A DNA stretch of 51,792 nucleotides. Source: an uncultured Dorea sp. (lineage in GTDB: Bacteria > Bacillota > Clostridia > Lachnospirales > Lachnospiraceae). The position numbers and the translations under genes are program-made. Below the pieces are notes generated by a model. The model saw nothing but the letters and a program-made list of their open reading frames with translations. It did not search any database and had not been told where the DNA came from. The stretch lies in NCBI GenBank assembly GCA_900543415.1, contig UQRE01000013.1, forward strand, positions 1 through 51,792, read 5' to 3'. This document shows, in pieces, positions 1 through 8,366 of this stretch (its first letter is position 1; each line of letters opens with the position of its first letter).

Positions 1-3
1 TGA

Positions 4-69
4 CAGGTATTAAAAAGTATTGAATTTATTGAAAAAACACTTGATTATATGGAGAAGAGAGGTAAGTAG
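4..69 (+). other. Possible 3' tail of an upstream gene
   Basis: An open stretch of 21 sense codons ends at TAG 67-69, three nucleotides before the phnW start. Its composition (acidic and basic residues, Phe, Tyr) looks like a protein C-terminus. However, the first in-frame codon of the window is TGA, so the frame is closed on the left unless the true upstream frame differs. It could be noise. The G-rich part at 58-63 probably supplies the phnW ribosome binding site. Confidence 0.2.
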
Positions 70-71
70 AA

Positions 72-1175
72 ATGAATACTTATAAATTATTGACACCAGG
101 ACCATTGACGACAACGGAATCTGTAAAGAAAGAGATGCTTTTTGACCATTGTACATGGGATGATGACTATAAAAAGATTACACAGAAAATCCGGGAAGAG
201 CTGTTAGATCTTGCACATGCTGACCGAAACCTTTATACGGTAGTATTGATGCAGGGAAGCGGAACTTTCGGAGTGGAATCTGTATTATCCAGTGTGATTG
301 GCGACAATGATAAATTGCTGATAGCTGCCAACGGAGCATATGGTGAGAGAATGGAAGATATTGCGAAGCATCAGAGAATTCCGTATATGATTTATAATGA
401 GCACTATAATAAAGTGCCATCTGCGGAAAAGGTAAAAGAACTGCTGGAAAAAGATCCGTCCATTACACATGTGGCAATGGTACATAGTGAGACGACCTCA
501 GGAATATTAAATGATATTGAGTCTGTGGCAAAAGAAGTAAAGGGAAAAGGGAAGACATTTATTGTAGACGCCATGTCCAGCTTTGGAGGTGTGGATATCG
601 AGGTGCAAAAACTTGGAATTGATTTCCTTGTAAGTAGCGCAAATAAATGTATTCAAGGAGTTCCGGGATTTTCCTTTGTTATTTGCAGAAAAGATCAATT
701 GGAAGCAAGCGAGGGGAAAGCAAGAAGTCTTTCTTTGGATTTATATGACCAGTGGAAGACTATGAGTGTGGATGGAAAGTGGAGATTTACATCCCCTACG
801 CATGTGGTACTGGCATTTGCAAAAGCTTTAGAAGAGCTGAAGGAAGAGGGCGGCATTCCGGCGAGAGCAAAGAGATATGAAGAGAATAACCGCCTTCTGA
901 TCGAGAAAATGAAAGAATTTGGCATTCAGCCATACATAGATGCAGAACACCAGGGAACGATCATCACTACATTTTTCTATCCTGACAGTCATGATTTCTC
1001 TTTTGCAGAGATGTATGAGTTTATCAAAGAGCGGGGATATGCGATTTATCCGGGAAAAGTAACAGAGGCAGATACATTCCGAATCGGCAATATTGGTGAA
1101 ATTTACAGAGAAGATATTTTGAGATTAGTTGAGATATTTCGTGAGTTTTTCAAGCTTCACGGTATGGAGGTGTAA
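72..1175 (+). CDS. phnW: 2-aminoethylphosphonate--pyruvate transaminase
   Basis: PLP-dependent class V aminotransferase that converts 2-aminoethylphosphonate plus pyruvate to phosphonoacetaldehyde plus alanine. The 367 residues match the usual family length. Near the N-terminus is LLTPGPLTTT (residues 6-15), followed by the QGSGTFGVES phosphate-binding region (61-70). DAMSSFGG (166-173) supplies the Asp that contacts the pyridine nitrogen, and SANKCIQG (189-196) carries the PLP lysine, K192. The start has an AGAGAGG-type ribosome site about 8 nt upstream. The stop lies 3 nt before phnX, which encodes the next enzyme of the pathway, so the two are surely co-transcribed. No phosphonate transporter is visible in the window. 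Confidence 0.95.
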   Translation: MNTYKLLTPGPLTTTESVKKEMLFDHCTWDDDYKKITQKIREELLDLAHADRNLYTVVLMQGSGTFGVESVLSSVIGDNDKLLIAANGAYGERMEDIAKHQRIPYMIYNEHYNKVPSAEKVKELLEKDPSITHVAMVHSETTSGILNDIESVAKEVKGKGKTFIVDAMSSFGGVDIEVQKLGIDFLVSSANKCIQGVPGFSFVICRKDQLEASEGKARSLSLDLYDQWKTMSVDGKWRFTSPTHVVLAFAKALEELKEEGGIPARAKRYEENNRLLIEKMKEFGIQPYIDAEHQGTIITTFFYPDSHDFSFAEMYEFIKERGYAIYPGKVTEADTFRIGNIGEIYREDILRLVEIFREFFKLHGMEV

Positions 1176-1178
1176 CAG

Positions 1179-1943
1179 ATGAAAAAGATAGAAGCAGTGA
1201 TTTTTGACTGGGCAGGAACAACTGTGGATTATGGATGTTTTGCACCCGTGCAGGCATTTGTTGAGGCGTTCAAAGCCTATGGAATTGAGCCGACGATGGA
1301 AGAAGTGAGAAAACCGATGGGGATGCTCAAGATCGATCATATCCGCACAATGATGAGTATGGAGAGAATTGACAAACTATGGAAAGAGAATCATCATAGG
1401 AACTGGACAGAGGAAGATGTACATGATATTTATCAGATTATGGAGAGAAAGACACTGGAGATCCTGCCTCGTTTTGCAGATGTGAAGCCTCATGTGGTTC
1501 ATACTATTAAGGAACTTCGGGAGCGTGGAATAAAAATCGGTTCGACAACAGGATATACAGACGAAATGATGAATATTGTTGTACCGGCTGCAAAGCAGAA
1601 TGGATATGAGCCGGATCTGTGGGTGAGCCCGAATTCCGTAGGTAATATTGGACGTCCGTATCCGTATATGATTTTCAAAAATATAGAAATGCTGGGAGTG
1701 TCCTCCGTAAAGAAGGTAATCAAAGTCGGAGATACGGTAGCCGATATTAAAGAAGGAAAGAATGCAGGCGTGCTCTCTGTGGGAGTGATCGAAGGAAGCT
1801 CAGTAATGGGACTTACAAAAGAAGAATACGATGACCTGGCACCGGCGGAGAGAATGGCAGAATGTAAACGTGTGGCAGAAGTGTACAAAGAAGCAGGCGC
1901 AGATTATGTGATCAAAGACATCAGCGGATTGCTGGAATTGTAA
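1179..1943 (+). CDS. phnX: Phosphonoacetaldehyde hydrolase (phosphonatase)
   Basis: HAD-superfamily enzyme that cleaves the C-P bond of phosphonoacetaldehyde to acetaldehyde and phosphate. It completes the 2-aminoethylphosphonate pathway begun by phnW. The HAD nucleophile motif is FDWAGT with D10; phosphonatases typically have Ala two residues on, and A12 is present. The Schiff-base lysine of the family is expected in the RKPMGMLKIDHIR segment and corresponds to K51. A GDTVADI motif (184-190) supplies the late HAD acidic residues. At 254 residues it is near the family length of about 265. It follows phnW after 3 nt. Confidence 0.95.
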   Translation: MKKIEAVIFDWAGTTVDYGCFAPVQAFVEAFKAYGIEPTMEEVRKPMGMLKIDHIRTMMSMERIDKLWKENHHRNWTEEDVHDIYQIMERKTLEILPRFADVKPHVVHTIKELRERGIKIGSTTGYTDEMMNIVVPAAKQNGYEPDLWVSPNSVGNIGRPYPYMIFKNIEMLGVSSVKKVIKVGDTVADIKEGKNAGVLSVGVIEGSSVMGLTKEEYDDLAPAERMAECKRVAEVYKEAGADYVIKDISGLLEL

Positions 1944-1955
1944 AACAAGAAGAAA

Positions 1956-1968
1956 TAACTAATAGTTA
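1956..1968. promoter_or_regulatory. Perfect 13-bp palindrome, candidate operator
   Basis: TAACTA-A-TAGTTA is a perfect inverted repeat around a central A. It sits 33 bp upstream of the candidate -35 of the XRE regulator gene. Such sites often bind HTH dimers, and autoregulation is a plausible inference. A chance palindrome in AT-rich DNA cannot be excluded. Confidence 0.25.
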
Positions 1969-2000
1969 AATATTTTAATTATAACTTAAAAACAGTTCAA

Positions 2001-2029
2001 TTGTGGGAATCAGCAGGAGATGGTATATT
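2001..2029 (+). promoter_or_regulatory. Candidate SigA promoter of the XRE regulator
   Basis: TTGTGG, a 17-bp spacer, then TATATT preceded by TGG (extended -10). The -35 is poor but spacing and extended -10 are good. Transcription would start near 2036, leaving a leader of about 40 nt. Confidence 0.45.
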
Positions 2030-2074
2030 AAAATTACAAAATGCATTTTGAATTTTAAAAGAAAGGATTTTGTA

Positions 2075-3157
2075 ATGATGAGAATAAATGAAATTATAAA
2101 GGAGAAACGTCTGGAAAAAGGATATACGCAGGAACAGATGGCAGAGCTTTTAGGAATTACTGCTCCTGCGGTAAATAAATGGGAGAAGGGCGCTTCTTAT
2201 CCGGATATCACGCTTCTTTCTCCGCTTGCGAGACTTCTCGGAGTAGATTTAAATACATTGCTGTCTTTTCATGAGGATTTATCGGAGAAGGAAGTTCAAT
2301 TATTTGTAAGCCGCTTGTCTAAGGTTGCGGAAGAAGACGGCTTTGAAGCAGCATATCGGGAGGCATATGAAAAAGTGAAGGAATATCCAAGGTCTTATAA
2401 TTTGATGCTGAATGTGGGAGCAACTCTGGAAGGATTATTACTTCTTGGAAAGGCGGAAAGTAAAGAAGAAAAGGTGACGAAATGGATAGAGGAATTATAT
2501 CTTGGGGCATCAAAAAGTGACGATTCTTCCATTTCTGATCAAGCAAGATCGATGCTGATTTCCAAATACCGGGGACGTAAGGAATATGACAAAGCACAAC
2601 AGCTTCTTGACAGCCTGCCGGACAAAAATTTTGTAGATAAAGAGCAGATACAGGCAAATCTTTTGTTTGATCAAGGCAAATATGAAGAGGCTGGAAAATT
2701 GACAGAAGGGCATTTGATCTCCGGAGTTTCTGATATTTACGCATCTCTTATTATGTTGATGGAACTTGCACTGAAAGAGGGACGAATAGAAGATGCTGAG
2801 TATATTGTGAAACGATACGAGGAAACGTCCAAAGGATTTGACATGTGGGAATATGGCTGGTATGTAGCCAGATTCGAATTGTATACCGAACTTGAAAGAT
2901 GGGATGAATTCCTTGAGGTGTTGGAGAAAATCTTACTTACTCTAAAAGAAGGTTGGAAACCAATGAAATCTCCGCTTTACCATTACAAAGAATTTAAGCC
3001 GGAGGAAGAGGAACAGGAAGGGAAACGCTTGGGAGATATGATGCGCACTATGATTTTAAATGCAATTTATCAAGATGAACATACAGCCTTCCTAAAGGAT
3101 GATCCGAGATTTTTAAATATGCTAAAGCGCGTGGATGAACAGAAATTTGAAGAGTAA
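2075..3157 (+). CDS. XRE-family HTH regulator with helical C-terminal domain
   Basis: The N-terminal residues 3-60 form a classic Cro/CI-type helix-turn-helix: IIKEKRLEKGYTQEQMAELL followed by ITAPAVNKWEKG, the pattern of Lachnospiraceae XRE regulators. The remaining 300 or so residues are rich in alternating hydrophobic and charged helices and look TPR-like. This is the architecture of quorum-type or ligand-sensing regulators. The start at ATG 2075 is preferred to a longer reading from 2003 because GAAAGG at 2061-2066 is well placed for it and the HTH begins immediately afterwards. It forms a single-gene unit between its own promoter and a terminator. The target and ligand are unknown. Confidence 0.8.
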   Translation: MMRINEIIKEKRLEKGYTQEQMAELLGITAPAVNKWEKGASYPDITLLSPLARLLGVDLNTLLSFHEDLSEKEVQLFVSRLSKVAEEDGFEAAYREAYEKVKEYPRSYNLMLNVGATLEGLLLLGKAESKEEKVTKWIEELYLGASKSDDSSISDQARSMLISKYRGRKEYDKAQQLLDSLPDKNFVDKEQIQANLLFDQGKYEEAGKLTEGHLISGVSDIYASLIMLMELALKEGRIEDAEYIVKRYEETSKGFDMWEYGWYVARFELYTELERWDEFLEVLEKILLTLKEGWKPMKSPLYHYKEFKPEEEEQEGKRLGDMMRTMILNAIYQDEHTAFLKDDPRFLNMLKRVDEQKFEE

Positions 3158-3186
3158 AAAGGATAAGAAAGATTGTGTCAAGATAG

Positions 3187-3215
3187 AAGAGCAGAGTAAA
3201 ATCTGCTCTTTCTTT
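3187..3215 (+). terminator. Rho-independent terminator after the XRE gene
   Basis: AAGAGCAGA at 3187-3195 pairs with TCTGCTCTT at 3202-3210. The 9-bp stem with a 6-nt loop is followed by a T-rich tract. It separates the regulator gene from the spoIIIA operon. Confidence 0.85.
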
Positions 3216-3229
3216 ATGTATAAAAAGCA

Positions 3230-3258
3230 GTCATATTTTTATCTGTTTCTCATATACA
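3230..3258 (+). promoter_or_regulatory. SigE-type promoter of the spoIIIA operon
   Basis: GTCATATT at 3230-3237 and CATATACA at 3251-3258 with a 13-bp spacer match the known mother-cell SigE pattern (-35 KMATATT, -10 CATACANT). The site lies just upstream of spoIIIAA, whose operon is SigE-dependent in Bacillus subtilis. No strong SigA promoter was seen in this gap. Confidence 0.7.
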
Positions 3259-3283
3259 TGGAGTTAGAAAGGTGGACAAAGCT

Positions 3284-4207
3284 ATGAAAGAAAAGGAAAT
3301 ACTTCATGTACTGCCTCGTGAAATACGAGGATTAATAGAAGAGGAAGGATTGGATTACCGGTATCTTCAGGAGATTAAGCTTCGAACAGGGAAACCGCTG
3401 CTTCTTCTATATCGTGGCGGCGAATTGCTGGCAGGAAAGAAAGAAGGACAACCTCATTTTGTAACGAGAGAAGAAATGAGAGAAATGATGGAGTATATCA
3501 GTGATTATTCGTTGTATGCATATGAAGAGGAAATGAAGCAGGGGTTTATCACAATAGAAGGAGGACACCGGATCGGAATGACAGGACAGGCAATCGTAGA
3601 AAATGGGAAGGTGAAAAACTTAAAATACATTTCTTCCATTAATGTAAGAATGTCGCATGAGATACTGGGGTGCGCAGACGCTGTTTTACCGTATATCACC
3701 TCCAACCAGAATCTGTATCATACGTTGATCGTATCGCCGCCGGGATGTGGGAAGACAACACTTCTCCGGGATTTGATCCGACAGATATCTACAGGAAATG
3801 AATATATTTCCGGAAGGTCGGTGGGCGTCGTTGATGAGCGGTCGGAGATTGGCGGCTGTTATCTCGGTGTTGCACAGAATCAGCTTGGAATGAGGACGGA
3901 TGTTCTGGACGGCTGCCCGAAAGCGGAAGGGATGATTATGCTAATCCGTTCGATGGGGCCGGAAGTGATTGCGGTAGATGAGATAGGAACAGGAGAGGAT
4001 ATTAGCGCGATTGAATATGCAATGCATTGTGGGTGCAAAATGATCGCTACGATTCACGGATGTTCAATGGAAGAACTGCGGAAGAAACCGCTTATCGGAC
4101 AGATGATCAAAGAGAGGAGATTTGAACGGTACATCGTTTTGTCCGGAACAGGAAAGGCAGGTCAGATCGCGGGGATCTACGATGAACGAGGCGGACAACT
4201 ATGTTAA
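3284..4207 (+). CDS. spoIIIAA: Stage III sporulation protein AA (ATPase)
   Basis: First gene of the eight-gene spoIIIA operon and the ATPase of the mother cell-forespore channel (SpoIIIA-SpoIIQ). It resembles type II/IV secretion ATPases. Walker A is SPPGCGKTT (151-159) and Walker B is VIAVDEIG (228-235). The 307 residues equal the Bacillus subtilis length. The start is ATG 3284 rather than GTG 3272, because GAAAGGTGG at 3267-3275 is correctly spaced only for the ATG and the GTG lies inside it. The 3' end overlaps spoIIIAB by 7 nt, suggesting translational coupling. Confidence 0.95.
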   Translation: MKEKEILHVLPREIRGLIEEEGLDYRYLQEIKLRTGKPLLLLYRGGELLAGKKEGQPHFVTREEMREMMEYISDYSLYAYEEEMKQGFITIEGGHRIGMTGQAIVENGKVKNLKYISSINVRMSHEILGCADAVLPYITSNQNLYHTLIVSPPGCGKTTLLRDLIRQISTGNEYISGRSVGVVDERSEIGGCYLGVAQNQLGMRTDVLDGCPKAEGMIMLIRSMGPEVIAVDEIGTGEDISAIEYAMHCGCKMIATIHGCSMEELRKKPLIGQMIKERRFERYIVLSGTGKAGQIAGIYDERGGQLC

Positions 4208-4719
4208 AGGTGCTTGGGAGTATCTGTGTGTTGGGGACGTCAGCGCTTCTGGGGATACAAAAAGGAGCGGAGATTCAGAGAGTATATGAGGAGTTGCTGT
4301 ATCTGCAGAGACTGTTATATCAGATGCAGAGTGAGATTCGCTATCTGCGGGCACCGCTTGGTGATATCGCAGGGAGAATCGGAAGGGAAAGCAGAGATCC
4401 ATATAAAAAATGGCTGCTGTCGCTGGAAAGAGAAATGAAGCGGAGAGATGGAAAGCCATTTTCGACACTGTGGGAACAGGGAGTCAGAAAACATTTGGGA
4501 GATCTTCATTTTCCGGAGAGAGAAATCAGCAGGCTGTGCGCACTTGGAAGTCAAATCGGAAATGCAGATATGGAATTTCAGATGAGGACGTTGTCGCTCT
4601 ATCAGGAACAGCTGGCGCAGACGTTGGAAGAATTGGGAAGAACGAAGGATGGCAAGGTGAAACTGTGCCGCAGCATAGGGGTGATCGGCGGAATATTTCT
4701 TGTGATTTTATTACTGTAA
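4201..4719 (+). CDS. spoIIIAB: Stage III sporulation protein AB
   Basis: 172-residue membrane-associated component of the SpoIIIA channel with remote likeness to type II secretion GspF. An N-terminal hydrophobic segment (about 3-18) and a C-terminal one (about 155-172, ending VIGGIFLVILLL) flank a charged helical middle, as is typical of the family. The gene overlaps spoIIIAA by 7 nt and is followed 11 nt later by spoIIIAC. Confidence 0.93.
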   Translation: MLKVLGSICVLGTSALLGIQKGAEIQRVYEELLYLQRLLYQMQSEIRYLRAPLGDIAGRIGRESRDPYKKWLLSLEREMKRRDGKPFSTLWEQGVRKHLGDLHFPEREISRLCALGSQIGNADMEFQMRTLSLYQEQLAQTLEELGRTKDGKVKLCRSIGVIGGIFLVILLL

Positions 4720-4730
4720 AGGAGGGGCTC

Positions 4731-4925
4731 ATGGATGTAAATCTTATCTTTAAAATTGCCGCGGTGGGAATTCTTGTGTCAGTTTTAAGTCAAGTATTAA
4801 AACATAGCGGAAGAGAAGAACAGGCATTCCTTACAAGCCTTGCAGGGCTTCTTCTTGTGCTGTTCTGGATCGTGCCATACATATATGAATTATTTGAGTC
4901 GATCAAACGGCTATTTTCACTGTAG
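4731..4925 (+). CDS. spoIIIAC: Stage III sporulation protein AC
   Basis: 64-residue, almost wholly hydrophobic protein with two transmembrane segments, beginning MDVNLIFKIAAVGILVSVLS. The size fits the family (about 66-68). The ATG has a strong AAAGGAGGGG ribosome site at 4718-4726. The same frame is open for a long way upstream, through the spoIIIAB region, but that part is a shadow. It sits in the conserved order between AB and AD. Confidence 0.92.
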   Translation: MDVNLIFKIAAVGILVSVLSQVLKHSGREEQAFLTSLAGLLLVLFWIVPYIYELFESIKRLFSL

Positions 4926-4940
4926 AAAGAAGGATGAAGG

Positions 4941-5327
4941 ATGGATGTGATACAAGTGGCAGCTCTGGCTGTTGCCGGTGTTCTGTTGGCAGTGCAGTTT
5001 AAGAGCGGAAAAGCAGAGTATGGAATTTATCTGGGAGCAGCGCTTAGTATCCTTATCTTTTTTCAGATATTAGGGAAATTGAATGTGATACTTGAGGTCA
5101 TAAAGACTATCGGAGAATTCCTACCGCTAAATAAGATATTTGCGGGGACACTTCTGAAGATGCTGGGCATTACCTATGTGGCAGAGTTTTCGGCGAGTAT
5201 CTGTCAGGATGCGGGCTATCAGACGATTGCCAGACAGATTGAGATTCTGGGGAAGCTTACGATTCTTGTGATGAGCATGCCGATCTTACTTGCTCTGCTG
5301 CAGACGATACGGGAGTTTCTCACATGA
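4941..5327 (+). CDS. spoIIIAD: Stage III sporulation protein AD
   Basis: 128-residue membrane protein with about four hydrophobic segments, homologous in organisation to SpoIIIAC with an extra helical pair. It starts at MDVIQVAALAVAGVLL after a GAAGGATGAAGG ribosome site. Its stop overlaps the spoIIIAE start by 4 nt (ATGA). It is part of the SpoIIIA channel in the mother-cell membrane around the forespore. Confidence 0.92.
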   Translation: MDVIQVAALAVAGVLLAVQFKSGKAEYGIYLGAALSILIFFQILGKLNVILEVIKTIGEFLPLNKIFAGTLLKMLGITYVAEFSASICQDAGYQTIARQIEILGKLTILVMSMPILLALLQTIREFLT

Positions 5328-6517
5328 GAAGTACAAGACACAAAAGAAGACAAAGATTCTCGGTTTGTTTCATCTGTATCTTAATGCTGTGGATGCTGGC
5401 AGGGCAGATGCAGGTGTGGGCAAAGGAAGAAAATGAAAGTCGGACAGAATCACTGGATGAGAAAGCGTTGCAGGAAATATTGGGACAACTGGATTTTCAA
5501 GAAACGAATGAACAGTTAAAGGAGCTTTTCCCGGAAGAACGTCTGGATTTTAAAGAAACCGTGACGGAGTTAATTTCAGGGGATACAAAAGCGACAGCAA
5601 GTCTTTTGAATCGGATGGTAAGAGATCAAGTGTTCTATGCATTCCGAAGCGCAAGAAAGAATTTGATACAGATCATCCTTCTGGCGCTCATTGCGGCAGT
5701 GCTCAATCAGTTTTCGAGCGTGTTTCAAAATCGTCAGATTGCAGAAATCAGCTTTTATGCTATGTATTTGCTTTTGTTGGCATTGTGTCTTAATACATTC
5801 GGAGCGGTTATGGATTGGGTGAGTGATGGGATAGAAAACCTGACGTCTTTCATGGGAGCTTTCTGCCCGCTTTATTTTCTGGCAGTGTCGATTGCCAGAG
5901 GGAGTGTAACAGCATCTGCATTTTATCAGGCAGTATTGTTTTTGATCTATCTTGTTGAAATGATTATTGGGAAAATTGTACTTCCGAGTATCCACATTTA
6001 TATTATGGTAAAGGTTCTGAATTTTTTGTCGGAAGAGAAATATTTAAACCGTCTGTCAGAACTTCTGGAAATAGCAATCTCGTGGATTTTGAAAACTGTA
6101 TTAGCGTTGGTTGTGGGACTTAATATTGTACAAGGTCTCATTAGCCCGGCAGTCGATATGGTAAAAAGGAGTACGCTTACAAGAAGTGCAGAGGCAATCC
6201 CCGGAATTGGGGACGCAATCGGAGGAGTCACAGAGGTTGTACTAGGTACGGCAGTGTTAGTGAAGAATGGAATCGGAATGACAGGAGCGATTATTTGTGT
6301 CTCTCTTTGCCTGATTCCGATTGTAGAGATCGGATGCATTGTGCTGATGTATAAGCTGACGGCGGCACTGTTAGAACCTGTGTCTAACGAAAGAGTGATC
6401 GGATGCATAGAAAGCGTCAGCGAAGGAGGCCGCCTTTTGATCAAAGTTGTATTTACGGTGGGACTTCTCTTTTTGGTTACGATCGTAATCGTATCGGCGG
6501 TTACCGGAAATGTATAA
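5324..6517 (+). CDS. spoIIIAE: Stage III sporulation protein AE
   Basis: 397-residue polytopic membrane protein. An N-terminal signal-like segment (about 13-30, ending in AGQMQVWAKE) is followed by an acidic extracytoplasmic stretch. From about residue 110 onward there are roughly seven hydrophobic segments, which fits SpoIIIAE (about 400 residues). It overlaps spoIIIAD by 4 nt and is followed directly by spoIIIAF. It is the largest membrane subunit of the channel. Confidence 0.93.
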   Translation: MRSTRHKRRQRFSVCFICILMLWMLAGQMQVWAKEENESRTESLDEKALQEILGQLDFQETNEQLKELFPEERLDFKETVTELISGDTKATASLLNRMVRDQVFYAFRSARKNLIQIILLALIAAVLNQFSSVFQNRQIAEISFYAMYLLLLALCLNTFGAVMDWVSDGIENLTSFMGAFCPLYFLAVSIARGSVTASAFYQAVLFLIYLVEMIIGKIVLPSIHIYIMVKVLNFLSEEKYLNRLSELLEIAISWILKTVLALVVGLNIVQGLISPAVDMVKRSTLTRSAEAIPGIGDAIGGVTEVVLGTAVLVKNGIGMTGAIICVSLCLIPIVEIGCIVLMYKLTAALLEPVSNERVIGCIESVSEGGRLLIKVVFTVGLLFLVTIVIVSAVTGNV

Positions 6518-6527
6518 GGGGGAGAAA

Positions 6528-6854
6528 ATGAAAGAGGCAATCTATAACTGGCTGGAGCAACTGGCGTGTTATCTTATCTTAGTCACTGCGGTACTGCATG
6601 CGCTTCCTGATTCCGGATATAAGAAATATATTCGCTTTTTTACAGGCTTGATACTTGTGCTTTTGTTGGCGTCGCCGGTCTTACAGCTTTTTCAGACTGA
6701 TGTGGACAGATGGATGAACGATCCGGAAGAGAACTATAGAGAATGGACGGAGAAGATGGAAGATATTCAGGAAGAATTCACAGGCACAGGGATAAGGGAA
6801 GCCCCGATGCGGGAGGGTATTGCAGAAGTGGAGGAGATTAAAATTGGAAGATAA
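6528..6854 (+). CDS. spoIIIAF: Stage III sporulation protein AF
   Basis: 108-residue protein with two N-terminal transmembrane segments (about 8-25 and 33-53) and a short soluble tail. The family is larger (about 200 residues in Bacillus), so this is a short clostridial form. ATG 6528 is chosen because it follows an AAGGGGGAG ribosome site; an ATG at 6510 in the same frame lies inside the spoIIIAE stop region and lacks one. The 3' end overlaps the proposed spoIIIAG start. Confidence 0.85.
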   Translation: MKEAIYNWLEQLACYLILVTAVLHALPDSGYKKYIRFFTGLILVLLLASPVLQLFQTDVDRWMNDPEENYREWTEKMEDIQEEFTGTGIREAPMREGIAEVEEIKIGR

Positions 6855-7455
6855 GAAAAGATGGAGATGGAAGCCTCCGGATTACCGAAAAATCAAGGAG
6901 TTGAAGCATCTCAAAAAGGATCAGCTTCTGATTCTGTTGCTGGCAGGTATTTTGTTGCTTGTGATCAGTCTTCCGACAGAGAAGAAGGGAGAAAAGCAAG
7001 GGATATCTCAAGAGTCAAGTTCTTCGCAGGGAGAACAGAATCTTTGGGATGAGGAAGCTTATAGAGAAGCGTTGGAGGTTCATCTGGAAGAGCTGTTTTC
7101 CCGTATGGAAGGAGCAGGAGAGGTGGAGGTTATGATCACACTTGCTTCTTCCTCTGAGAAAATTGTGGAGAAAGACACGAATGGAGAGAGTGAGACGATA
7201 ACAGAAGAGGACAGTGCCGGAGGAAATCGGAGAACGACAAATATTGTCAATGATGAGACAACCGTATATGGAGGGAAAACAGATCAGGAACATCCATACG
7301 TAAGCAAAGAACTGACACCTCAGGTGGAAGGAGTCGTAGTGCTTGCAGCCGGAGGAGATGATGCAGTGGTGAAGAAAAATATTACTGAGGCTGCACAGGC
7401 ATTATTTGGCATAGACACGCATAAGATTAGAATAATCAAGATGAGTGAAAAATAA
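6844..7455 (+). CDS. spoIIIAG: Stage III sporulation protein AG
   Basis: Channel-ring component with one transmembrane helix (about 28-45, LLILLLAGILLLVISLP) and an extracytoplasmic domain thought to form a large ring in the intermembrane space. TTG 6844 is preferred because GGAGGAG at 6831-6837 lies 6 nt upstream, giving 203 residues and an 11-nt overlap with spoIIIAF. Another TTG at 6820 in frame is possible. The low-complexity Ser/Glu region after the helix and the conserved C-terminal part (VVVLAAGG...ITEAAQALFGI) match the family. Confidence 0.9.
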   Translation: MEDKKRWRWKPPDYRKIKELKHLKKDQLLILLLAGILLLVISLPTEKKGEKQGISQESSSSQGEQNLWDEEAYREALEVHLEELFSRMEGAGEVEVMITLASSSEKIVEKDTNGESETITEEDSAGGNRRTTNIVNDETTVYGGKTDQEHPYVSKELTPQVEGVVVLAAGGDDAVVKKNITEAAQALFGIDTHKIRIIKMSEK

Positions 7456-7477
7456 GAAAGAGCAGGAGGGAACACAA

Positions 7478-8134
7478 GTGAAACATATTTTTAAAAGAAA
7501 TCAGATCATTATTGCTGCATTGGCGGTTATGATCGCGGCAGCAGGATATTTAAACTATTCCGGAAGGCTGTTCCAGGACAAAGAGAAGACAACGCAGACA
7601 AGCGCAGAGCTGGCAAGTCAGGAGCTTTTGGATATCTCAGAAGAAGATGTTGAGACATCATCGGAGGACATTGAAAGTGTGGATGGAGAGGCGAAAGAAG
7701 ACGGAAGTGTAGAAGGTACGCCCGGAGAGGCAGTGTTGACCGGCGGGGAAGCAAGCGCTGTTGTTGCAGAAGCAAAAGTGACAAGAGAACAGGTGCGTGC
7801 CAAGAATAAAGAAACCTTACAGGAGATCATTGATAATGATACGCTCAGTGAAGCGCAGAAAAAAGAAGCGCTCGATCAGATAGTAGCCATGACGGATCTG
7901 TCGGAAAAAGAGGTGGCAGCGGAGACATTGCTGGCATCGAAAGGATTCGCAGAAGCAGTGGTAAGTCTGTCGGAAGATTCTGCGGACGTAGTCGTGAATG
8001 CTTCGGAATTAAGTGATGCAAACCGCGCACAGATAGAAGATATCATTACAAGAAAGACAGGGGTGGCAGCAGAGAACATTGTGATCACGCCGATCCATAC
8101 AGAGAAAGTAAAAAGCGAGAAAAAAGAGAAATAA
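7478..8134 (+). CDS. spoIIIAH: Stage III sporulation protein AH
   Basis: Mother-cell partner of forespore SpoIIQ (or its clostridial equivalent), with a YscJ/FliF-like ring domain. It has one N-terminal transmembrane helix (about 8-25), an acidic linker (about 40-85), and a C-terminal domain containing LLASKGFAEAVV and GVAAENIVITPI, typical of the family. The start is GTG 7478 with AGGAGGG at 7464-7470; an upstream in-frame GTG (7445) overlaps spoIIIAG. It has 218 residues and is last in the operon, before a terminator. Confidence 0.92.
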   Translation: MKHIFKRNQIIIAALAVMIAAAGYLNYSGRLFQDKEKTTQTSAELASQELLDISEEDVETSSEDIESVDGEAKEDGSVEGTPGEAVLTGGEASAVVAEAKVTREQVRAKNKETLQEIIDNDTLSEAQKKEALDQIVAMTDLSEKEVAAETLLASKGFAEAVVSLSEDSADVVVNASELSDANRAQIEDIITRKTGVAAENIVITPIHTEKVKSEKKEK

Positions 8135-8144
8135 AATGACTGGG

Positions 8145-8179
8145 CATGCAGGAGTGGGAAGATCTTCTGCATGTTTTTT
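8145..8179 (+). terminator. Rho-independent terminator of the spoIIIA operon
   Basis: CATGCAGGAG (8145-8154) pairs with CTTCTGCATG (8164-8173) over 10 bp including one G-T pair, and is followed by six T residues. It closes the spoIIIA operon. Confidence 0.88.
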
Positions 8180-8286
8180 ATGTAATAAAAAATTGCGCTG
8201 TTATGTTTCTATGGAATAAACATGGAATAAACATTTAAATAGATATTTTAGATAGATTAGATAGATATTTTGACAAGAAAAAAGAT

Positions 8287-8315
8287 TTGAGCATTGAACT
8301 AAGGTATGATATACT
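8287..8315 (+). promoter_or_regulatory. SigA promoter of prfC
   Basis: TTGAGC at 8287-8292, a 17-bp spacer, and TATACT at 8310-8315 preceded by TGA (extended -10). Between the spoIIIA terminator and this promoter the DNA is AT-rich, with a repeated GGAATAAACAT motif (8213-8234) and nothing else recognisable. Confidence 0.65.
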
Positions 8316-8366
8316 AAATAATAGCGTATTTATACGGATATAATATATTTAGGAGAGTTGAAATAT

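Noticed and set aside
4410..4730. Upstream part of the long frame leading into spoIIIAC
   Set aside because: It is an out-of-frame shadow of spoIIIAB; only the part from ATG 4731 is a gene.
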